A stretch of 64,000 nucleotides of DNA from Paenibacillus gyeongsangnamensis (GCF_027533625.1 NZ_JAQAGZ010000005.1:186001-250000), one strand, 5' to 3'. Shown: positions 38,295 to 46,245, numbered from the stretch's first letter. Translations and numbers: made by a program. Notes: a model not told the origin generated them from the letters alone.

Positions 38295-38519
38295 ATGGAG
38301 CGATACAACGCATTGATCGGCGTCATGATCGAGAAGCTGGGTCAGACATATAAGGATTTGAAGTATCAGGTGGAAGGCATGGAAAGCATACTGAACGGCC
38401 ATACGGAAGAGGAACGCCTCCGTACGCCGGAGCTGCTTACGCTGAACGAATTTCTGCTGACCTATCGGGAGCTGATGGCGGATGTCGAGAGGCGGTTTCC
38501 GGGAATCAAGGATTTTTAG
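38295..38519 (+). CDS. small hypothetical protein
   Basis: 74 residues, highly charged and helical (YNALIGVMIEKLGQTYKDLK; ERLRTPELLTLNEFLLTYRE), no cysteines, no membrane segment. AGAGGGTG lies just before ATG 38295, and the stop is 17 nt before the next oxidoreductase gene, whose own ribosome binding site GAGGGAGATGGAG starts at the stop. This supports a real two-gene unit. I recognise no family. Confidence 0.65.
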   Translation: MERYNALIGVMIEKLGQTYKDLKYQVEGMESILNGHTEEERLRTPELLTLNEFLLTYRELMADVERRFPGIKDF

Positions 38520-38536
38520 AGGGAGATGGAGCGGAT

Positions 38537-39529
38537 ATGGTACGTTTTGCTGTGATCGGCACGAATTGGATTACGGAGCAGTGGATCGACGCGGCACGGG
38601 AGCTGGATGAATTCGCCTTGACCGCCGTGTATTCCAGAACGGAGGAGCAGGCGAATGCTTTCGCGGACAAGCATGGGATCGCGAATCGGTTCACCGATCT
38701 GGAGGAGATGGCCCGGAGCGACACGTTCGACGCCGTCTATATCGCCAGCCCGAATGCGTTTCACGCGAATCAGGCGATACTATGCATGAACCACGGCAAG
38801 CATGTGCTGTGCGAGAAGCCGATCGCCTCCAATACGCGGGAGCTGACCGCGATGGTCGCGGCGGCCGAAACGAACGGCGTGCTGCTCATGGAGGCCATGA
38901 AGTCCACGTTGATGCCGAATTTCCGAGCGGTACGGGAACATTTGCCGGAGATCGGACAGGTGCGGCGTTATTTTGCGAGCTACTGCCAGTACTCCTCGAG
39001 GTATGACGCCTACAAGGAAGGGAACGTGCTGAACGCGTTCAAGCCGGAGTTCTCGAACGGGGCGCTGATGGATCTCGGGATCTATTGCATTTACCCGCTT
39101 GTGGTGCTGTTCGGGATGCCGGAGCGCATTCAGGCGCAAGGCTGGATGCTCGGTTCAGGCGTGGACGGGGAAGGGAGCCTGCTGCTGAAATATAAGGAGA
39201 TGGACGCGGTCATCATGTACTCGAAGATCGCCCACTCGTTCCTGCCGGCGGAGATCCAAGGAGAGCGCGCTACGCTGGTCATCGATAAAATCAACCAGCC
39301 GGAGCGCGTGGAGCTGCGGTTCCGGGACGGCCGGATGGATGATCTCACGGTGCTGCAGAGCGGCAAGACGATGCGGTATGAGACCGAGGAATTCATCTCG
39401 CTGATCCGGACCGGGCAGCGGCAATCCCGGGTGAACTCGCATGCGAATTCGCTGGCCGTCATGAGCATCATGGATGAGGTGCGGCGTCAGATCGGTCTGG
39501 TGTATCCCGCCGACGCGGAGGCTTGGTGA
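38537..39529 (+). CDS. Gfo/Idh/MocA family oxidoreductase
   Basis: 330 residues. The N-terminal Rossmann fold (about 1-120) has VRFAVIGTNWITEQWIDAA, a variant of the GxGxxG loop in which the middle glycine is Thr, then YIASPNAFHANQAI and GKHVLCEKPIASN with the catalytic EKP lysine. The C-terminal alpha/beta domain has GALMDLGIYCIYPLV, where the GxxxDxGxH/Y motif ends in a tyrosine. An NAD(P)-dependent sugar or polyol dehydrogenase is likely; the substrate is unknown. Confidence 0.9.
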   Translation: MVRFAVIGTNWITEQWIDAARELDEFALTAVYSRTEEQANAFADKHGIANRFTDLEEMARSDTFDAVYIASPNAFHANQAILCMNHGKHVLCEKPIASNTRELTAMVAAAETNGVLLMEAMKSTLMPNFRAVREHLPEIGQVRRYFASYCQYSSRYDAYKEGNVLNAFKPEFSNGALMDLGIYCIYPLVVLFGMPERIQAQGWMLGSGVDGEGSLLLKYKEMDAVIMYSKIAHSFLPAEIQGERATLVIDKINQPERVELRFRDGRMDDLTVLQSGKTMRYETEEFISLIRTGQRQSRVNSHANSLAVMSIMDEVRRQIGLVYPADAEAW

Positions 39530-39618
39530 GACGGGCGCTGGTTTTGATGCTCAAGAAGTGGAGCGATACGGAAATGACTAGGTTGATCGAGGAGCAAATG
39601 AAGAAGCGGCAGGCGTAA
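39526..39618 (+). other. possible short ORF or gene relic
   Basis: A 30-codon frame from GTG 39526 (overlapping the previous stop) or 24 codons from ATG 39547 ends at 39618: MLKKWSDTEMTRLIEEQMKKRQA. It is helical and looks like the end of a longer protein. There is no separate ribosome binding site. It may be translated by coupling or be a relic. Confidence 0.3.
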
Positions 39619-39660
39619 GACCCCCGTATTGCGGGGATAAGTGACAGGAGGAATGTACCG

Positions 39661-39984
39661 ATGTCCGAAAAAACCTTGTTTGCGATTGCGTCCTATCGTC
39701 CCCATCCGGGGAAGGAAGCCGAGCTGCGCGAAATTTTGCGGGAGCACGAGCCTGCCCTTCGGCGGGAAGGGCTGATCACCGACTTCCCCTTCGTGCAGCT
39801 GCAGGCGGCGGACGGAACGCTGATCGAGCTTTTCGAGTGGAAGTCCGAAGCGGCCAAGGATGCGGCCCACCGGTCTCCGGTCGTATGGCCGATCTGGGAG
39901 CGGATGATGGCGGCGGCCGAGATGGTTCCGCTCTCCTCGGTGGAGGAAGCGCAGCGGCCTTTTGCCGGCTTTGTTAGAAAGTAA
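39661..39984 (+). CDS. antibiotic biosynthesis monooxygenase (ABM)-like small protein
   Basis: 107 residues. FAIASYRPHPGKEAELREILREHEPALR followed by a LIELFEWKSEAAKDAAHRSP segment is the dimeric alpha/beta-barrel (ABM/YdhR-like) pattern. Such proteins are small cofactor-free monooxygenases or heme-binding relatives; nothing shows which. ACAGGAGG lies before the ATG. A single-gene unit with a terminator. Confidence 0.7.
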   Translation: MSEKTLFAIASYRPHPGKEAELREILREHEPALRREGLITDFPFVQLQAADGTLIELFEWKSEAAKDAAHRSPVVWPIWERMMAAAEMVPLSSVEEAQRPFAGFVRK

Positions 39985-39996
39985 ATGAGTGCTGCA

Positions 39997-40026
39997 GGCT
40001 GCCGGGATCTCCCCGGCGGCCTTTTA
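39997..40026 (+). terminator. intrinsic terminator
   Basis: GGCTGCCGG / CCGGCGGCC (one G-T pair) followed by TTTTAT. Confidence 0.82.
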
Positions 40027-40124
40027 TACGCCTGTTCATCCGGTAAGGAAGGGTGAAAGGAATGGGGCCGAGGACCGGAGAGCAGTACGGTAAAGAAGAT
40101 GAAGTCAGGGGAGGGAGTTTGCGA

Positions 40125-40814
40125 ATGAATACGCCGGACCGTTACGTCGCAAGGCTGGAATCCTGGATGCGTGAGCATGCCAATATGGAGCAGGCTGGGC
40201 CGATGGAGGCTTATATGCGCGGCCAGTTCCCGTTCCTCGGAATCAAATCGCCGGAGCGAAAGGAGCTTACCCGGGCGTTCATCAAAGAGCACGGCGTGCC
40301 GCAAGGAGAGGCGCTGGAAATGGTGGTGCGCGCCTTATGGCGGCTCCCGGAGCGGGAGTTCCAATATGTAGCCATGACGCTGCTCGAGAAACGCCGGAAA
40401 GAAACGGATCCGTCGCGGATCGAGCTCTTGGAGGAGCTTATTCTGGCCAAATCATGGTGGGATACGGTGGACTGGCTTGCATCGCACGGTGTCGGAGCGC
40501 ATTTGGCAAGCTTCCCGGAGCAAATTCCGGGCTGCGTGGAATGTTGGATGGCGTCCTGGAATTTATGGCTGCAGCGTACGGCGATCTTGTTTCAGCTGGG
40601 CTATAAGCGGCGAACGGACACGAAGCTGTTGTTCCGGCTTATAAGCGAATGTGCGGACAGCAAGGAGTTTTTCATCCGCAAAGCGATCGGCTGGGCGCTG
40701 CGCGAGTACTCCAAGACGGATGAGAACGCGGTAAGGGCTTTTGTCGCGGAGCAGCCGCTGTCCCCGCTTAGCGTGAGGGAAGCGCTGAAGGTTGTGAACG
40801 GACCGTCGAGATAA
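40125..40814 (+). CDS. DNA alkylation repair protein (AlkD-like)
   Basis: 229 residues from ATG 40125; the frame is open back to GTG 40053, but GGGGAGGGAG lies seven bases before ATG 40125 and the family starts there. ALK-repeat (HEAT-like) helices are seen throughout: YMRGQFPFLGIKSPERKEL, LPEREFQYVAMTLLEKR, ELILAKSWWDTVDWLASHGVG, WMASWNLWLQRTAILFQLGYK and FFIRKAIGWALREYSK. The conserved Trp and Asp (SWWDTVD) and Arg (RTAIL) correspond to the active site of AlkD glycosylases, which remove 3- and 7-alkylpurines. Confidence 0.92.
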   Translation: MNTPDRYVARLESWMREHANMEQAGPMEAYMRGQFPFLGIKSPERKELTRAFIKEHGVPQGEALEMVVRALWRLPEREFQYVAMTLLEKRRKETDPSRIELLEELILAKSWWDTVDWLASHGVGAHLASFPEQIPGCVECWMASWNLWLQRTAILFQLGYKRRTDTKLLFRLISECADSKEFFIRKAIGWALREYSKTDENAVRAFVAEQPLSPLSVREALKVVNGPSR

Positions 40815-40887
40815 GCCGCGAAATAAAACGTCAACGAATCGCGACTAAGGATGTCAACGAATGTTGTGAAAGGAGTGAAGCTGGGAG

Positions 40888-41597
40888 ATGAACGAGCAAG
40901 GGAAGCTGCCTCAAATCTGGAGCCTGCTGTGCAAGGGAGATCTGATGGAAGCTACGGTGCGCGAGCTGACGGCCGGAGATGAGGAAGCTGTGGCTGCGCT
41001 GCAGTCGTACATCGCCCGGAATCTTGCGGATCCGGACTCATTCTGTCCGCTGAGCAGGGAAGAACTGTGCGATATGCTTCGGGGTCGCGGGTTTGCGCTG
41101 GGGGTGTCTGTTAGGGGGCAGTTAGTGGCCTTCCGCGTCTTCTACTATCCGGGAGGCAGGACGCATAACCTGGGCGGCGATGTCGGCTTGGATGAAGAGG
41201 AACGGCATCACGTCGTGCATTTCGAGGCATCCGCCGTCCATCCGGATTTTCGCGGCAATGGGCTGCAGCAGCGGCTGAGGCAGCTGGCTCTGGACCGGGT
41301 GCTCCGGGCGATTACCGGTATGTTTGCGCGACGGTGGCTCCAGGCAATTATGCGAGCCTGCAGGATAAATTCAGCGCGGGCCTTCGGATTGTCGGGCTGA
41401 AGCCGAAATATGGAGGCCGCTGGCGGTATATCTTCTTCCGCAATATGTCCGCGGGAGAAGAAGTCCCCCCGAACGAGACGGCGGATATCGACAGCTTCGA
41501 TACGGATCGGCAGGTGGCGCTGTTATCCGAGGGGTGGACTGGCTATCGGCTTGTGAAGACTGAGCTAGGCAGTCTGATCCGGTACGGTCGTTCGTAA
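40888..41597 (+). pseudogene. GNAT-type acetyltransferase, frameshifted
   Basis: The first frame (ATG 40888, or ATG 40945 which has AAGGGAG upstream) gives a GNAT protein up to FEASAVHPDFRGNGLQQRLRQLALDRVLRA, which includes the acetyl-CoA loop RGNGLQ. At about 41308-41312 the reading shifts: the next frame continues DYRYVCATVAPGNYASLQDKF ... RYIFFRNM to the stop at 41595-41597, exactly the expected GNAT C-terminus. A single missing base explains it. The unshifted frame ends in unrelated residues at 41400. The product, if intact, would be about 236 residues. Real pseudogene or indel error. Confidence 0.8.
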
Positions 41598-41645
41598 GAT
41601 TCCTTGACATGGGAAAAATTGAGGGGTGTCTGGGCGGACTGAGCA

Positions 41646-41654
41646 TGCTAAAAT
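41646..41654 (+). promoter_or_regulatory. candidate promoter of the LysM-CAP gene
   Basis: TGCTAAAAT is an extended -10 (TGn plus TAAAAT at 41649-41654) about 45 bp before the riboswitch core. No strong -35 is seen at the right distance; a TTGACA at 41604-41609 is too far upstream. Confidence 0.45.
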
Positions 41655-41699
41655 GGACGTGCCCACCAGGACGGGAGCTTCCGTCCCTGTTGGAGTCCA

Positions 41700-41825
41700 A
41701 ATTAAAGGCCGAAGCTTCAGTTCAGAAGCACGGGGGAACCCAAGTTTTCCGGGGTGAAGCCACGCCATGTGGCCGGGTGCTTGCTCTTTGACCCGAATCC
41801 GTCAGCTAACCTCGCAGGCCGTGAA
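41700..41825 (+). promoter_or_regulatory. cyclic di-AMP riboswitch (ydaO/yuaA type)
   Basis: The segment carries the diagnostic conserved blocks of this class in order: CCGAAGCTTCAG at 41709-41720, GGGGGAACCCAAG at 41732-41744, GGGGTGAAGCC at 41751-41761, and CCGAATCCGTCAGCTAACCT at 41792-41811, ending in CGCAGGCC. GGCC at 41707-41710 can close the structure with GGCC at 41817-41820. It lies 16 bases before a LysM-CAP wall protein. In this class ligand binding lowers expression, and known targets include wall hydrolases and potassium transporters. Confidence 0.93.
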
Positions 41826-41840
41826 AAGGAGAGTTATTTA

Positions 41841-42473
41841 ATGCGTTTCAAGAAGTCGATTGTAACTGGAGCCTTGGCACTCAGCATGATTGTAGGAGCC
41901 GGCGCGGTCTCGGCTGCACCATATACCGTTTCGGGCAATGACACCATGTGGAAAATCTCCCAGAACCGTGGAATCAGTCTGGCATCGCTGATTGCAGCTA
42001 ATCCGCAAGTAGCCAATCCGAACATCATTTGGCCGGGTATGGTGCTGAACGTTCCTGGCAAGACGGGAACGACGGTTCAACAGCCGAGCGGCAGCACGAC
42101 GACATCCGCCTTTGCCAGCCAAGTCTTAACGCTGGTGAATCAAGAACGCGCTAAGGCCGGCTTGAATCCTCTGGCGAGCGACAGCGCCCTAACAGGGATG
42201 GCACTGGATAAAGCGAAGGATATGTACAACAATCATTATTTTGACCATACGTCTCCGACCTACGGTTCGCCCTTCGACATGATGAATCGATACGGGATCC
42301 AGTACTCCTATGCAGGCGAGAACATCGCTATGGGACAACGTACCCCGCAAGAAGTTATGACGGCATGGATGAACAGCCCGGGTCACCGCCAAAATATTCT
42401 TAGCCCGAACTACACCAAAATCGGTGTCGCTTATTATAACGGCGAATGGGTACAAGAATTTATCTCGAACTAA
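41841..42473 (+). CDS. secreted LysM-CAP (YkwD/SCP-like) protein
   Basis: 210 residues from ATG 41841 (AAGGAGAG upstream); the longer open frame runs through the riboswitch and is not used. Signal peptide RFKKSIVTGALALSMIVGAG...VSAA, then one LysM (YTVSGNDTMWKISQNRGISL, about 30-75) that binds peptidoglycan, a Thr/Ser linker, and a C-terminal CAP domain (about 95-210) with VNQERAKAGLNPLASD, YFDHTSPTYG, AGENIAMG and AWMNSPGHRQNIL. The CAP cavity histidines are present. Spore-coat YkwD and similar proteins have this layout. It is controlled by the c-di-AMP riboswitch. Confidence 0.94.
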   Translation: MRFKKSIVTGALALSMIVGAGAVSAAPYTVSGNDTMWKISQNRGISLASLIAANPQVANPNIIWPGMVLNVPGKTGTTVQQPSGSTTTSAFASQVLTLVNQERAKAGLNPLASDSALTGMALDKAKDMYNNHYFDHTSPTYGSPFDMMNRYGIQYSYAGENIAMGQRTPQEVMTAWMNSPGHRQNILSPNYTKIGVAYYNGEWVQEFISN

Positions 42474-42495
42474 TACGGAATAAATCATTAGGGTA

Positions 42496-42521
42496 AGAGC
42501 GCCGGCAGGCGCTCTATTTTT
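42496..42521 (+). terminator. intrinsic terminator of LysM-CAP gene
   Basis: AGAGCGCC / GGCGCTCT with GGCA loop bases, followed by ATTTTT. The promoter of the next transcript overlaps its end. Confidence 0.9.
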
Positions 42522-42522
42522 G

Positions 42523-42531
42523 TGCTATAAT
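42523..42531 (+). promoter_or_regulatory. extended -10 promoter of the rlmA leader
   Basis: TGCTATAAT: a perfect -10 TATAAT at 42526-42531 with the TG of an extended -10. The expected start is near 42538, giving a leader of about 180 nt before the methyltransferase gene. Confidence 0.7.
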
Positions 42532-42577
42532 AACCAACGGATTAACCAAACATGACCCGCATGGGAGTGCTTCAAGC

Positions 42578-42607
42578 ATGATCATCCAATTCATTCGTTT
42601 ACGATAG
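42578..42607 (+). CDS. nine-residue leader peptide MIIQFIRLR
   Basis: ATG 42578 to TAG 42605-42607, with GGGAG at 42563-42567 as ribosome binding site. The product MIIQFIRLR ends in Arg-Leu-Arg. Leader peptides with an R-L-R (+x+) motif, such as that of ermD, are known to make the ribosome stall in the presence of macrolides and ketolides. Its codons for Phe-Ile-Arg (42590-42598) are complementary to the nine bases just upstream of the rlmA Shine-Dalgarno. That the peptide is made and stalls is inference. Confidence 0.6.
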   Translation: MIIQFIRLR

Positions 42608-42611
42608 AAAG

Positions 42612-42681
42612 AGGTACAGCCTGATAATCCGGTCATTTTTTTGAAAAAGATGACTAGGGTTTATTTGACTGTGCCTTTTTT
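42612..42681 (+). terminator. transcription attenuator in the rlmA leader
   Basis: AGGTACAG (42612-42619) pairs with CTGTGCCT (42669-42676), directly followed by a T run to 42681. Inside are AATCC/GGGTT and GTCATTTTT/AAAGATGAC, so the whole makes one long hairpin. It stands five bases after the leader peptide stop and 37 bases before the methyltransferase start, as in ribosome-dependent attenuation. The overlapping TTCATTC (42680-42686) can instead pair with GAATGAA (42696-42702) next to the Shine-Dalgarno. Confidence 0.7.
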
Positions 42682-42717
42682 CATTCACCGATTACGAATG
42701 AACGGGGTGCTTTTATT

Positions 42718-43584
42718 GTGTCCGAACATGCTAATCTTCTATCCAAATATCAAGACCTATTTCGGTGTCCGATCTGCTTCAGTCCGATGGAAACGGCTCA
42801 TTCCCAAAGTCTCGTGTGCCGCCGTCGTCATTGCTTCGACATTGCCAGGCAGGGGTATGTCAATTTATCCGTTCGTCCCGTCCATACCCTATACGATAAA
42901 CGTTTGTTTGCATCCCGAAGGATCCTTGGCAGAAGCGGATTTTTTGACCCGCTCTATGACATCCTGTGCAAGAAGATCGTGAAGGCCGGCCGAGCCGAGA
43001 ATCAGCGCATCCGTTTGTTGGACGCCGGATGCGGCGAAGGCACGCATTTACACCGCATGCAGGAAACTATCCGACGAGATTTCGGCATGGAACTGCTGGG
43101 AGTCGGCGTGGATCTTTCCAAAGATGGGATCCGGCTCGCATCGAGGGAGTATCCGAATGCAATTTGGTGCGTTGCCGATCTTGCCCATTGTCCGTTTGCC
43201 CCATCTTCTTTCGATTGCATTGTGAATATGCTGTCCCCTTCCAATTATGCTGGGTTTCGGCGGATGCTGACGGACGACGGAGCGCTCATCAAGGTGATTC
43301 CCGGGAAGGATTATCTCAAAGAGTGGAGAGAGCTGATCCATGGGGGGACGGGGAAACCAAGCTATTCCAACGATCGCACGGTAAGCCGTTTCCAAGAGCA
43401 TTTCAAGCTGGTGGAAGCGGACCGGGTACGCTACCGTTATGCTTTGGACGATACGCTCATCCAGCCGCTGCTCCGGATGACGCCCTTGTCTTGGGGAGTG
43501 GCGGAAGAGCGTCTCCAGCAAGCTTTAGACAGGAACCTTAAAGAAATAACAGTTGATTTGACCATATTGGTTGGAAGAACATAA
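42718..43584 (+). CDS. rlmA: 23S rRNA (guanine-N1)-methyltransferase, RlmA family
   Basis: 288 residues from GTG 42718, preceded by GGGGTG at 42704-42709. The N-terminal zinc ribbon has Cys17-x2-Cys20, Cys34 and His38 (CPICFSPM ... LVCRRRHCFDIARQGY), the pattern of RlmA. The SAM-binding methyltransferase domain starts with RLLDAGCGEGTHLHRM near 100, followed by GVGVDLSKDGIRLAS and DCIVNMLSPSNYAGFRRML, where ADLxxxPF precedes. RlmA(I)/RlmA(II) (TlrB) modify G745/G748 in the peptide exit tunnel; the latter affects tylosin and ketolide action. The leader peptide and attenuator upstream suggest drug-inducible expression. Confidence 0.9.
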   Translation: MSEHANLLSKYQDLFRCPICFSPMETAHSQSLVCRRRHCFDIARQGYVNLSVRPVHTLYDKRLFASRRILGRSGFFDPLYDILCKKIVKAGRAENQRIRLLDAGCGEGTHLHRMQETIRRDFGMELLGVGVDLSKDGIRLASREYPNAIWCVADLAHCPFAPSSFDCIVNMLSPSNYAGFRRMLTDDGALIKVIPGKDYLKEWRELIHGGTGKPSYSNDRTVSRFQEHFKLVEADRVRYRYALDDTLIQPLLRMTPLSWGVAEERLQQALDRNLKEITVDLTILVGRT

Positions 43585-43590
43585 CGGCCA

Positions 43591-43655
43591 AAAGCACGCC
43601 GCGGCAGCAAGGAATTGGAGATCCAAGTTCCTGCCGTCCGGGGCGTGCTTTTTTT
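43591..43655 (+). terminator. long terminator after rlmA
   Basis: AGCACGCC / GGGCGTGCT outer stem and CGGCAG...CTGCCG with AAGGAATTGG/CCAAGTTCCT inner stem, followed by a T run ending at 43655. Repeat copy 5 begins two bases later. Confidence 0.9.
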
Positions 43656-43657
43656 AG

Positions 43658-43758
43658 TTGATAAGACTTTATAAGTGTTCGCAACTTATAGCATCGCATC
43701 AACCTTGATAAACGCGCTGGTCCTTGTAAGACAAGGACGGCGTAGCCGTTTAACCTGG
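43658..43758 (+). repeat. 101-bp palindromic repeat element, copy 5
   Basis: 101 bp, beginning TTGATAAGACTTTATAAG and ending CGTTTAACCTGG. It has five or so private changes (for example GTG in the first loop, GCATCGC, TTGATAAACG), none altering the length, and keeps both hairpins. It lies between rlmA and the convergent MATE gene. Confidence 0.94.
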
Positions 43759-43775
43759 TCGTATGTGCATCGTTT

Positions 43776-45134
43776 TTACCGGGCTTCGGTGAACCGGGCG
43801 GCAGCCGGACGGGCTGCACCATACCAGCTCTTGCGCTTCCAACGAATGACGGAGAACAGGCCGCGCATAGCTTCGTCCGAGATCATGGCGATATAGACGC
43901 CGACAAGTCCCCATCCGAGCGTTAAGCCGAGCCAGTAGGATACTCCGACGGAAATGACCCAGAGCGAGAAGAAGCCGGAGGCCATAATGAAACGGGTATC
44001 CCCAACGGCGGTCAGCGCATTGCCGAAGGCCATGTTCACCATCTTGCCGGGCTGCAGCAGCAGATTCATGCCGAGCAGCACGAGGCCGATCCGGACGATG
44101 TCGGTGTCGCCCGTAAAGATGTGTAGAATTTGTTTGCCGAACACATACATAAGCAGCGTATTCGTCATCACGACGGCGAGTCCGGCATAGAAAGCCTTCC
44201 ACGCGGCGCGGTAAGCCTCCTCGATGCGGCCCGCCCCGTACAGATGGGCGATCTGGATCTGCACCGCCATGGCGAGAGACCAGCCGCATAAGAAGGAGAA
44301 CGATTCGATCGTGTTCATATACGTCCGGGCGGCCAGCTCATGAACGCCCATCATCGCAATAATCGAGAAAATGATCATTTGCGTAAACGTCCAGGAGGCG
44401 GCGTTAATGGACATCGGCCAGCCGATGCGGGTGATTTCTTTCAGGATCGGCACATCGATTTTCTTCAGGTCGCGGATGCGGATCAGAACCGGGAACGCCT
44501 GCCGGAAAATATAGAACAGGAACAGCAGCGCCGCGATTCGGCTGAAATTCGTGGACCAGGCTACGCCGCTGAGTCCCCATTTCGGAAACCCGAGCGCCCC
44601 GTAAATAAACAGCGCGTTACCGACGATATGCAGCAGGTTCATCCCAATGCCGATGACCATCGGGCCCCGGGTGTTCCCGGTATTACGGATGACGGTGTTT
44701 AGCGTCAGGACGACCACGGTGAAGAAGGTGCCTCCGCCGACAATCGACAGGTACGGAACGGCAAGTGGCATGACGGCCTCCGGCACTTGGAGAAGGCGAG
44801 CCATGGGCTCCGCGGCGAACAGCAGAATCAAGCTGAGCACCAGGCCGATGAGCATATTGAGGATCAGCGCCGTAATGGCCGCACTGCGGGCTTCCTCTGT
44901 CCGGCCGGCGCCGAGCTTTTGGGCTACGACGACACCCATGCCGCTATCTATCGTAACGAACAGGACCAGCACGACTTGAAAAAACTGGTTGCATATCCCG
45001 ACCGCGGCTACCGCCTCATCGGAAATACGGCTGACCATCAAGGTATCGACCGTACCGATCATAAATTGCAAAAACATCTCGATCATGATCGGCCAGCCGA
45101 GTCCCCACAGTGTCAATTTAGCAGGATCTTTCAT
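43776..45134 (-). CDS. MATE family efflux transporter
   Basis: 452 residues, about 12 membrane helices in two similar halves. MATE features: GWPIMIEMFLQFMIGTVDTLMVSRISDEAVAAVGI at the N-terminus, GSGMGVVVAQKLGAGRTEEA-like loop, VRNTGNTRGPMVIGIGMNLLHIVGN in the first half and GWPMSINAASWTFTQMIIFSI at the start of the second. It exports drugs or metabolites using Na+ or H+. It diverges from an AraC-family regulator gene 175 bp away, a possible local regulator. Convergent with rlmA. Confidence 0.92.
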   Translation of the reverse strand: MKDPAKLTLWGLGWPIMIEMFLQFMIGTVDTLMVSRISDEAVAAVGICNQFFQVVLVLFVTIDSGMGVVVAQKLGAGRTEEARSAAITALILNMLIGLVLSLILLFAAEPMARLLQVPEAVMPLAVPYLSIVGGGTFFTVVVLTLNTVIRNTGNTRGPMVIGIGMNLLHIVGNALFIYGALGFPKWGLSGVAWSTNFSRIAALLFLFYIFRQAFPVLIRIRDLKKIDVPILKEITRIGWPMSINAASWTFTQMIIFSIIAMMGVHELAARTYMNTIESFSFLCGWSLAMAVQIQIAHLYGAGRIEEAYRAAWKAFYAGLAVVMTNTLLMYVFGKQILHIFTGDTDIVRIGLVLLGMNLLLQPGKMVNMAFGNALTAVGDTRFIMASGFFSLWVISVGVSYWLGLTLGWGLVGVYIAMISDEAMRGLFSVIRWKRKSWYGAARPAAARFTEAR

Positions 45135-45309
45135 GAAAGCGTTTCATCCCTTTTTCTTAAGAATTGCCCTGGAATCAAGGCGTGATTGCTCGTGTTGGAA
45201 TATGAAAATTATAAATGGTATAGTGGAACGGAACTATCAATTTTCAAACGCAAATTATTACGATCTGAACCTTCAATATTTCTTTATAATTGCTTCGGGA
45301 GCAGGTGGG

Positions 45310-46245
45310 ATGATGTCGTTTATCCAATTTTACGTGCCGCCCTTGCCGCATTATATCGTCAGCGGGCTGGCCCGGGTGCCCGAAGGGTTCAGGCATCCGA
45401 ACCGCAATAAGATCGGTGTCTTCGATCTGCTCGTCGTATGCAGCGGAACGCTGTACATCGGCGAGGAGAAGCAGCAGTGGCGGCTGGAAAGCGGGGATTC
45501 GGTCATCCTGAGGCCCGATAAGCCTCATTACGGCACCGCTCCCTGCACGGAGCCGACGGAGTATTATTGGCTGCATTTTCAGACGGCGGGGCATTGGAGC
45601 GAGACGGTATCGGATAGCTGGCAGAGGGGAGGGGAACGAATCGAGCCGGGGGATACGGAACCGGGCGGTTCCCGGGAGGAGCTTCAGGAGCGGGACGAGG
45701 AATTCTTCCTTGCCACCTTCCCGATCAAGCTGTCGCAATATACACGCCTTCCGAGGCTGCCCGCGCTCACGGAGAAGCTGCAGCGCCTCGCGTATCTCGA
45801 GGAGCAGACCCTCTCCCGCAACAAGTGGCAGCATCAGCTCGTCTTCCAGGAGATCCTGCAGGAGCTCGCGGCGGCGCAAACCCGCGGCAGCGATGGTCCG
45901 GCGGTTCAAGTGGCCGAGCAGGCGGCCACCTACCTTCGCATTCATTATAAGGAACCGATCAGCTACGCTGAGCTTGGGGCTGCCCTCAGCTTTCATCCGG
46001 CCTACATTTCCCGCTGCATGAACAAGGTGTTCGGACTGACGCCCTTGGAATATTTGACGCGCTACCGGCTGGAGCAGGCCAAATTAATGCTGCTGAACAC
46101 CGACCTGCCGATCGGCCGCATTGCGGAGGAGGCGGGCTTCAACCAGGCCTCCTACTTCGGCAGCTGCTTCGCGCGGACCGAAGGGATGACCCCGCGCATG
46201 TACCGCAAGCAGTACATGCAAAAAGAAGAAGACCGAGACTCCTGA
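45310..46245 (+). CDS. AraC family transcriptional regulator with cupin domain
   Basis: 311 residues from ATG 45310 (ATG 45313 is also in frame); upstream open frame lies antisense to the MATE gene. The N-terminal cupin (about 10-110) shows GVFDLLVVCSGTLYIGEE and LESGDSVILRPDKPHYG. The C-terminal AraC DNA-binding domain has ISYAELGAALSFHPAYISRCMNKVFG and PIGRIAEEAGFNQASYFGSCFARTEGMTPRMYRKQ. Such regulators usually respond to sugars. It is divergent from the MATE gene, which it may control; no operator could be picked out. Confidence 0.92.
   Translation: MMSFIQFYVPPLPHYIVSGLARVPEGFRHPNRNKIGVFDLLVVCSGTLYIGEEKQQWRLESGDSVILRPDKPHYGTAPCTEPTEYYWLHFQTAGHWSETVSDSWQRGGERIEPGDTEPGGSREELQERDEEFFLATFPIKLSQYTRLPRLPALTEKLQRLAYLEEQTLSRNKWQHQLVFQEILQELAAAQTRGSDGPAVQVAEQAATYLRIHYKEPISYAELGAALSFHPAYISRCMNKVFGLTPLEYLTRYRLEQAKLMLLNTDLPIGRIAEEAGFNQASYFGSCFARTEGMTPRMYRKQYMQKEEDRDS

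Noticed and set aside
40831..40862. Short direct repeat GTCAACGAAT before the acetyltransferase pseudogene
   Set aside because: Two 10-bp copies about 22 bp apart in a short spacer; too short to separate from chance and no further structure.
41604..41609. TTGACA as the -35 of the riboswitch promoter
   Set aside because: The only good -10 (TAAAAT) is about 39 bp further on, far beyond a normal 16-18 bp spacer.
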